Origin: Deltaproteobacteria bacterium
GTDB taxonomy: Bacteria; Desulfobacterota; Deferrimicrobia; Deferrimicrobiales; Deferrimicrobiaceae
DNA length: 17,411 nucleotides
Assembly (NCBI GenBank): GCA_017889845.1
Contig: JAGGAJ010000051.1
Coordinates: 1 to 17,411 of the forward strand
Direction of reading: 5' to 3'
This document shows, in pieces, positions 7,339 through 17,411 of this stretch; within the stretch, counting starts at the first letter, position 1, and every line of letters begins with the position of its first letter. The notes beneath the pieces were generated by a model. It ran no database searches. It worked only from the letters and a program-made list of their open reading frames with translations, and had not been told where the DNA came from. The position numbers and the translations under genes were made by a program.

Positions 7339-8079
7339 TCACTTCCCTCCGAACACGTCCTTCAGCAGGTCCGTGACCCGGGCCGCCGGGTCGGTGCGGA
7401 TCTTCTTCTCCTCCTGGCCCAGCATGAAGAACAGCCCGTCGAGCGCCTTGCCGGTGACGTAGTCGTCCAGGTCGATCGATTCGGGGCTCTTGACCAGCGG
7501 AAGGGTGGAGAACTTCCCGACCATGTTCTTGTAGGAGCGGGTCACCCCGACCTCGTCCATGCTCGCGGAGACGGAGGGACGGAACTCGTCGTACAGTTTC
7601 TTCTGCGTCTTGCTCCGGAAATATTCCGTCGCGGCGGTGTCCCCGCCGCCAAGGATCTTCCGCGCGTCCTCGAACGTCATCTCCCGGATCGCATCGACGA
7701 AATACGTCTTCGCCCGCGGCGCGGCCTTCTCCGCCGCCCGGTTCATGCTGAGGACGAATTCGTCCACCTCTTTCTGGTACCCCACCTTCCCGAGCACGTC
7801 GGTCACCTTGCGCACCTTATCCGGAACCAGGATCCGGATGGCCTGGTTTGCGAAATACCCGTCCACCTTCGACGTGTCGGCGACCGCGTTCGCCGCGCCG
7901 ATGGAGAGGGCCTCCTTCAGCCCGGAGACGACCCGGGCGTCTTCGGCGACGTTTCCGGAAATCCCGGAGACTTTCCCCCCTCCGAGAAGGTTGCCGATGT
8001 CGTCCATCAGGCCCGCGTGCGATACGGCCGTCGCCAGGCAAAACAGGATCGCGGAAGCCACCGCGGTTTTCCTACCCAT
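7339..8079 (-). CDS. DUF4197 domain-containing exported protein
   Basis: A 246-residue protein with a clear signal peptide (MGRKTAVASAILFCLATAVSHA), so probably periplasmic. The mature part has features I associate with DUF4197: a start resembling GLMDDIGNLLGGG, a central KVDGYFANQAIRILVP stretch, a helical middle rich in Ala/Lys, and a C-terminal segment DLDDYVTGKALDGLFFML. No catalytic motif is visible and no function is established to my knowledge. The start ATG at 8079 has an AGGAG site about 7 bases upstream. It begins 30 bases after the uvrA stop and is the last gene of the long minus-strand run; the link to repair genes is positional only. Confidence 0.82.
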   Translation of the reverse strand: MGRKTAVASAILFCLATAVSHAGLMDDIGNLLGGGKVSGISGNVAEDARVVSGLKEALSIGAANAVADTSKVDGYFANQAIRILVPDKVRKVTDVLGKVGYQKEVDEFVLSMNRAAEKAAPRAKTYFVDAIREMTFEDARKILGGGDTAATEYFRSKTQKKLYDEFRPSVSASMDEVGVTRSYKNMVGKFSTLPLVKSPESIDLDDYVTGKALDGLFFMLGQEEKKIRTDPAARVTDLLKDVFGGK

Positions 8080-8109
8080 TGCCTGCTCCTTTCGCCGGCC
8101 ATTGCCGGC

Positions 8110-10984
<2,875 letters not shown>

Positions 10985-10986
10985 GG

Positions 10987-11964
10987 CTATCTTCCCTTCG
11001 CCATCCCCGCCGCCATCCGCACGGCGGCCAGCAGGCTCGCGGGGTTCGCCGTCCCGGTCCCGGCGATGTCGTAGGCGGTGCCGTGGTCGACGGAGGTGCG
11101 TACGATGGGAAGCCCCATCGTCACGTTCACCCCGTCCTCGAAGTGGACGAGCTTCAGCGGGATGAGGCCCTGGTCGTGGGTCATCGCCACGACCACGTCG
11201 AAGGAGCCGTGGTACGCGCGGTGGAAGACCGTGTCGGGAGGATACGGGCCCGTGGCGTCGATCCCCGCCGCCCGGCAGGCGGCCACCGCCGGTGCGACGA
11301 GCGTCGCCTCCTCGTCGCCGAACATCCCCCCCTCGCCCGCGTGGGGGTTGACGCCGGCCACGGCGATCCGCGGGGCGGGGGTGCCCATGTGCTTCCGGAA
11401 AAAGGCGTAGGTGATCCGCACGGTCTTTTCGATGAGGGCGGGGGAGAGAAGTTCCAGCGCCCGGCGCAGCCCGACGTGGATCGTCGCGAGGGCCACCCGC
11501 AGCCGGTCCCCCGCCAGCATCATGACCACGTCGGCGCCACCGCACAGGTGGGCCAGGAACTCCGTGTGGCCGGGGAAGGGGACCCCCGCGGCCGCAAGCC
11601 CCTCCTTGGAGACGGGACAGGTGACGATCGCGGCGGCCTTTCCCGAGAGGACATCCTCCGCCGCGGCGCGGATGTAACCGGCCATCGCCACGTAGCCCGG
11701 GAGGGAAGGGCGGCCGAACGGGACCTCCGCCGGGTCGAGGCGGGAGCGGGCGGCGACGGCGACCCGCCCCGGACCTCCCTCCTCCTCCCCCACGACCGGG
11801 AGGGGAAGGCCGACGACCCGGGCGGCGCGCCGCAGGATACCGGGGTCGCCGTACACCACCGGGCGGCACCGGGAAAAGAGCTCCTCCCGCGCGTGGGCGA
11901 GGACGACGATCTCGGGGCCGACCCCGGAGGGGTCTCCCATGGTGATGGCGATCCGGGGCGGCAT
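10987..11964 (-). CDS. pdxA: 4-hydroxythreonine-4-phosphate dehydrogenase
   Basis: Cytoplasmic enzyme of the DXP-dependent vitamin B6 (pyridoxal phosphate) pathway: it oxidises 4-phosphohydroxy-L-threonine using NAD, giving the substrate for PdxJ. The length of 325 residues is normal. The N-terminus has the family pattern ITMGDPSGVGPEI. Substrate motif PGHTEFLAHL (131-140) and metal-binding histidines H163, H208 (in GVNPHAGEGGMFGDEE) and H263 (in AMTHDQGLIPLK) align with H166, H211 and H266 of the E. coli enzyme. The C-terminal SVDHGTAYDIAGTGTA is also typical. The ATG at 11964 has GGAGAG about 8 bases upstream. It lies 31 bases after a SurA-like gene and 2 bases before uvrA; pdxA next to surA is a widespread proteobacterial arrangement. 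Confidence 0.95.
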   Translation of the reverse strand: MPPRIAITMGDPSGVGPEIVVLAHAREELFSRCRPVVYGDPGILRRAARVVGLPLPVVGEEEGGPGRVAVAARSRLDPAEVPFGRPSLPGYVAMAGYIRAAAEDVLSGKAAAIVTCPVSKEGLAAAGVPFPGHTEFLAHLCGGADVVMMLAGDRLRVALATIHVGLRRALELLSPALIEKTVRITYAFFRKHMGTPAPRIAVAGVNPHAGEGGMFGDEEATLVAPAVAACRAAGIDATGPYPPDTVFHRAYHGSFDVVVAMTHDQGLIPLKLVHFEDGVNVTMGLPIVRTSVDHGTAYDIAGTGTANPASLLAAVRMAAGMAKGR

Positions 11965-11995
11965 GGCGGTCTCTCCGGGCGGAACGTCGGCCGGG

Positions 11996-12982
11996 TCAGA
12001 GCCGGACGTCGATGGACGCCGTCCTCTTCAGCTCAGCGAGGATGTCGGCGTACGCCTTCTCGCTGCGCCGGTCGGTCAGTTCCTCGGTGAGGGATTCCTT
12101 CACGGGGGCGAAGTCCCCGGTCTTGCCTCCCCGACGCGCGACGACGCGGATGATGTAGATCCCCGCTTCGGTGAAGAACGGCTGGGAAATATCCCCCGTG
12201 CGGAGCCGCCGGAGCTCCCGCTGCATCTCCGGCAGCAGGTCCTCCACCGGAACGAAGTCGCACTCGACCCACTGCGCCGCGGGGAGCGTCCTGCGCGCCA
12301 GCTCGTACGCCTCCCTGATCGTCTTGCCCCCGCGGATCGCCTCGGCGGCCTGCTGCGCCGCGAACCGCGCCGGAGCGGCCGGGTCGCCTGCCGCCTGCGG
12401 ATCGGCGGCGGGGAAGGGGAGGAATATGGCCTCCTCCTGCACCTGCGATCCGACGAGGAACCGATCCGCGTTCTCCCGGAAATATTCCCGCACTTCCTGC
12501 TCCGTCACCGACACGTCCTTGAATTTCTTCGCCCGGACGATCGCGCCGCGCTCCATCTGCCACCGGAGCCGGCGGCGGTACGTCGCGAGCGTCAGTCCCT
12601 CCCGCCCGAGGATTTCGACGAACTGCGCCTCGCTCATCCCGTTCGACTTCCGGACGGATTCCACCGCCTTGTCGATATCCGCATCCGGGACCGGCTGGCC
12701 CTGCTTCACAAGCTCCTGCCGCACGAGGACCGCCTCGACGAGGGCTTCGATCCACCGGATCACGATGCGGGAGTCCCGCTCCTCCCGGAGGAAACCGTCC
12801 GCATCCCCCACCGGAATCCCCAGCGCCTCCGCGACCGATTCCCGCACCTCGGAGAAGGTGACCGGCTCGTCATTCACCACGGCGACCACCCCGTCGATCA
12901 CCCGGCCATATCCCGGCGCCGCGAGGCAGAGGAGCACCGCCCCGGTGGCCAGGGCCAGGATCCCCCTCCCTTCCCGCCTCAT
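11996..12982 (-). CDS. SurA-like periplasmic chaperone with degenerate parvulin domain
   Basis: Exported folding factor of 328 residues, probably acting on outer-membrane proteins in the periplasm. The start ATG at 12982 has GGAGG about 8 bases upstream and overlaps the previous stop by 4 bases (ATGA), implying translational coupling. A longer frame from 13060 lies inside the upstream gene and is rejected. Residues 1-26 form a signal peptide; VIDGVVAVVNDEPVTFSEV (28-46) is the hallmark of the SurA N-terminal chaperone domain, which continues to about residue 175. The C-terminal part (about 180-285) has the layout of a parvulin domain, but the two active-site histidines are not there (EEAIFLPF and AGIYIIRV). 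So it is more likely a chaperone than an isomerase (inference). It sits directly before pdxA, as surA does in many proteobacteria. Confidence 0.82.
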   Translation of the reverse strand: MRREGRGILALATGAVLLCLAAPGYGRVIDGVVAVVNDEPVTFSEVRESVAEALGIPVGDADGFLREERDSRIVIRWIEALVEAVLVRQELVKQGQPVPDADIDKAVESVRKSNGMSEAQFVEILGREGLTLATYRRRLRWQMERGAIVRAKKFKDVSVTEQEVREYFRENADRFLVGSQVQEEAIFLPFPAADPQAAGDPAAPARFAAQQAAEAIRGGKTIREAYELARRTLPAAQWVECDFVPVEDLLPEMQRELRRLRTGDISQPFFTEAGIYIIRVVARRGGKTGDFAPVKESLTEELTDRRSEKAYADILAELKRTASIDVRL

Positions 12983-13824
12983 GTCTTCCCCTCCGCCAGT
13001 TTTTCCAGCAGTTCTGCCCGCACCTTCACGCTCGCCTGCGCGGTGGCCTCCGACAGCCACCGGCGGAACGCCTCCTCCCTCCGGGGAACGAGGAGCTCCT
13101 CGCGGATCCGTGCCTCCTCCGCCTCCGCCGTCTCCGGCCCCGCCGCCTCCCGCTCCGTCACCTGGAACAGGCTCGCCGATCCATCCCGGGAGACCGGCTC
13201 GCTCATCTCACCCTCCATCAGACGAAACAGATCCGCAGGAAGTTCCGGGGGGAGCTCCTCCCGCGAGAAGAATCCGAGATCCACCCCCGAGGTTGCGGCT
13301 TCCCCGCTCCCGTCGGGAGACGCTTTCCCCGCGAGCGCCTCCCGGGCGGAAGAGGCGTGCTCCACCGAATCGAAGAGGTATTGCCGGACCCGGATCCGTT
13401 CGGGGCGGGTACCGGGTTTCCCTCTTACGCGGAACGCCGCCTGCACTTCCTGGGGCGTCACCGTGGCGATGGAGGCGACGATCGCCTCGGCGGACTTCCG
13501 GTACAGGAGAGACCGCCTCAGCTGCTCCCGCCACATGCCGGTGTCCATCCCCACCTGCAGCAGCGCCTTCTCGAGCCCCCCGGGCGGGAAGTCTCCCCGG
13601 ATCCGCATCGTCTCCTCCTCGAGGGCCGCGTCGGAGACCACCACTCCCCGGCGTTCCCCCTCCCGCAGGACGATGGCGCGCTCGATCAGCAGCCGCATCG
13701 CCTCGGAGACCTCAGTGCGGGTCGGCCCCTTCGACTCGAGGGAGGGCGTGTAGCCGCGTATCGAGAGGATCTCCCTCTTCACGTCCGACAGGACGACGAG
13801 GGTGCCGTTCACCTCGGCCACCAC
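12979..13824 (-). CDS. SurA/PpiC-like foldase, probably a lipoprotein with a damaged start
   Basis: 281 residues if begun at GTG 13824. The opening MVAEVNGTLVVLSDVKREI, the helical SurA_N-type region to about residue 140 and a parvulin-shaped segment (145-225, with DLGFFSREELPPEL) suggest a SurA/PpiC relative. Neither parvulin histidine is seen (VRQYLF, SASLFQV). The frame stays open upstream and encodes GVALVAALAALLWSC with a lipobox cysteine at 13861-13863, so the real protein is probably a lipoprotein. In that frame there is no ATG, GTG or TTG before the signal, only CTG at 13941. An ATG at 13924 is off by one base; dropping one G from the GGGG at 13913-13916 would join them as MCKGAAGVALVAALAALL. 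The stop overlaps the next start by 4 bases. Real start uncertain. Confidence 0.75.
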   Translation of the reverse strand: MVAEVNGTLVVLSDVKREILSIRGYTPSLESKGPTRTEVSEAMRLLIERAIVLREGERRGVVVSDAALEEETMRIRGDFPPGGLEKALLQVGMDTGMWREQLRRSLLYRKSAEAIVASIATVTPQEVQAAFRVRGKPGTRPERIRVRQYLFDSVEHASSAREALAGKASPDGSGEAATSGVDLGFFSREELPPELPADLFRLMEGEMSEPVSRDGSASLFQVTEREAAGPETAEAEEARIREELLVPRREEAFRRWLSEATAQASVKVRAELLEKLAEGKT

Positions 13825-13948
13825 GACCTCCGCGTCGGACCGCTTTTCGGGCCCGCGGGAGCAACTCCAAAGAAGCGCGGCGAGCGCCGCGACCAGCGCG
13901 ACACCCGCTGCGCCCCTTGCACATGAGGGTTCCCGCTTCAGCGAAGGG

Positions 13949-14830
13949 TCATTTCGCCGGTGCGGGCGGCGCGCCGGGGGCGGGGGTGGTCTTGGCCGCC
14001 CCTTCCTCCATCTTGACGAGAACGCGGACGTTGGAGGATTTCCGGAGTTCGGCGATCAGCGCCTCGAAGGCGTCCCGCTGCGCCCGTTCCCGCTGCTCGG
14101 CCAGAAGCTGCGGCTTCACCTCCTCGAAGGGGCGGACCCCGGCCGGCTTCCTCTCGTACACCTTGATCACGTGCCAGCCGTAGTTGGTCTTCACCGGCCC
14201 CACCACGCTGCCGGGCGCGGCGGCGAAGACCGCCTCCTCGAACTCCTTCACGAAATTCCCCCGCTCGATGTCCCCCAGGTCCGCTGCGACCTCGCCGTCG
14301 CGGGTTCCCACTTCCTTCATCAGCGCCTCGAACGGCTCCCCCGCCTTCGCGCGCCGGAACATCGCCTCCGCGAGCGCCTTGTCGCGGAAGAGCATGTGGC
14401 TCACCTTCGCCCGCTCCCCCACCTGGAACTGCGCCGCGTTCTCGTCGTAGGCCTTGCGCAGCGCATCGTCGCCCAGGCCCGGCGCCTTGTCCGCCACGTC
14501 GCGCAGCAGCGCCTCCAGCAGGATCGACTTCCGGGCCATCGACACCCGGTCCGCCACCTCGATCCGCTGGTCGATCCCCCGCCGCAGCGCCTCCCGAAGC
14601 AGGAGGTCCCGCGTGATCACGCTTTCCAGGAACTGCGCACGTCCCGCCGGCGTTTCGAGGATCGGCCGGACGTAGGGGGGAAGTCCCTCCACTTCCTTCT
14701 GGAGCGTCGCCTCCGTGATGGGCTCCCCGTTCACCACGGCGTACACCCGCCCCTGGCCCTTCCCGGGCGGGGTGCCGCACGCGACGGCGAACAGTACGCA
14801 AAACCCGCACAAAACAAACACGTTACGCAT
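13949..14830 (-). CDS. Parvulin-type peptidyl-prolyl isomerase, lipoprotein (PpiC/PrsA-like)
   Basis: Surface-anchored or periplasm-facing isomerase that helps exported proteins fold. The ATG at 14830 has AAGGAG about 10 bases upstream and gives 293 residues; an ATG at 14875, overlapping the mfd stop, would add 15 charged residues before the signal and has no ribosome site. The signal ends in lipobox FAVAC (cysteine 18, then Gly, so outer-membrane sorting is likely). AVVNGEPITEATL (31-43) begins the SurA-like N-domain. The parvulin domain spans about 140-228, with both active-site histidines present: H145 in VSHMLF and H220 in YGWHVIKV, plus the ADLGDIERG core. A Pro/Ala-rich tail closes the protein. 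First of three foldase genes and the only one with an intact catalytic pair. Confidence 0.9.
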   Translation of the reverse strand: MRNVFVLCGFCVLFAVACGTPPGKGQGRVYAVVNGEPITEATLQKEVEGLPPYVRPILETPAGRAQFLESVITRDLLLREALRRGIDQRIEVADRVSMARKSILLEALLRDVADKAPGLGDDALRKAYDENAAQFQVGERAKVSHMLFRDKALAEAMFRRAKAGEPFEALMKEVGTRDGEVAADLGDIERGNFVKEFEEAVFAAAPGSVVGPVKTNYGWHVIKVYERKPAGVRPFEEVKPQLLAEQRERAQRDAFEALIAELRKSSNVRVLVKMEEGAAKTTPAPGAPPAPAK

Positions 14831-14871
14831 GGAGTGGCTCTCCTTGGCCAAAGAGTGTCGACGGAGTGCGT

Positions 14872-17411
<2,540 letters not shown>

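Noticed and set aside
13712..13924. 70-codon minus-strand frame starting at ATG 13924
   Set aside because: As a separate small gene it lacks support; its start is more simply the displaced start of the SurA-like lipoprotein.

Overview
The window is one high-GC bacterial chromosomal stretch with tightly packed genes. It suggests a Gram-negative, probably deltaproteobacterial (Desulfuromonas/Geobacter-like) organism. The grounds are an outer-membrane usher pathway, several periplasmic or lipoprotein foldases, a DUF4197 protein, and the gene order mfd - parvulin - SurA-like - pdxA - uvrA. The lineage is an inference from gene content, not a measurement. No tRNA, rRNA, CRISPR array, insertion sequence or attachment site was seen, and the longest stretch without a gene is about 275 bases (3737-4011).

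Region 1 (1-3736, minus strand) is an archaic (sigma-class, Csu-like) chaperone-usher pilus cluster. In transcription order it holds two spore-coat-U-domain subunits, a PapD-like chaperone and an outer-membrane usher that runs off the left edge. A tip adhesin, expected last in such clusters, would lie outside the window. The cluster looks less GC-rich than its neighbours. Upstream of the first subunit is a strong match to a sigma-54 promoter. About 94 bases upstream of its predicted start site is a perfect 7+5+7 inverted repeat, placed where an enhancer-binding activator would be expected.

Region 2 (4012-7331, plus strand) is divergent from the pilus genes. It carries a complete P2A-type cation (calcium-type) ATPase followed by a small cysteine-rich DUF3109 protein.

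Region 3 (7339-17411, minus strand) looks like one long operon. In transcription order it is mfd (5' end cut by the window edge), a parvulin lipoprotein, two further SurA-like proteins, pdxA, uvrA and a DUF4197 protein. It combines transcription-coupled repair (Mfd, UvrA), envelope protein folding (three foldase-type proteins) and vitamin B6 synthesis (PdxA). Junctions are short gaps or 4-base overlaps, so co-transcription is likely.

Two genes in region 3 are disrupted as sequenced. uvrA carries a perfect 40-bp tandem duplication just after its first Walker A region, and this breaks the reading frame. The middle SurA-like gene has a clear lipoprotein signal in its own frame but no usual start codon; removing one G from a GGGG run would join it to a nearby ATG. 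Either could be a real mutation or an assembly error. I found no clear evidence of a wholly new system. The most useful leads are the uvrA duplication, the lost lipoprotein start, the sigma-54/palindrome control region, and the degeneration of two of the three parvulin domains.
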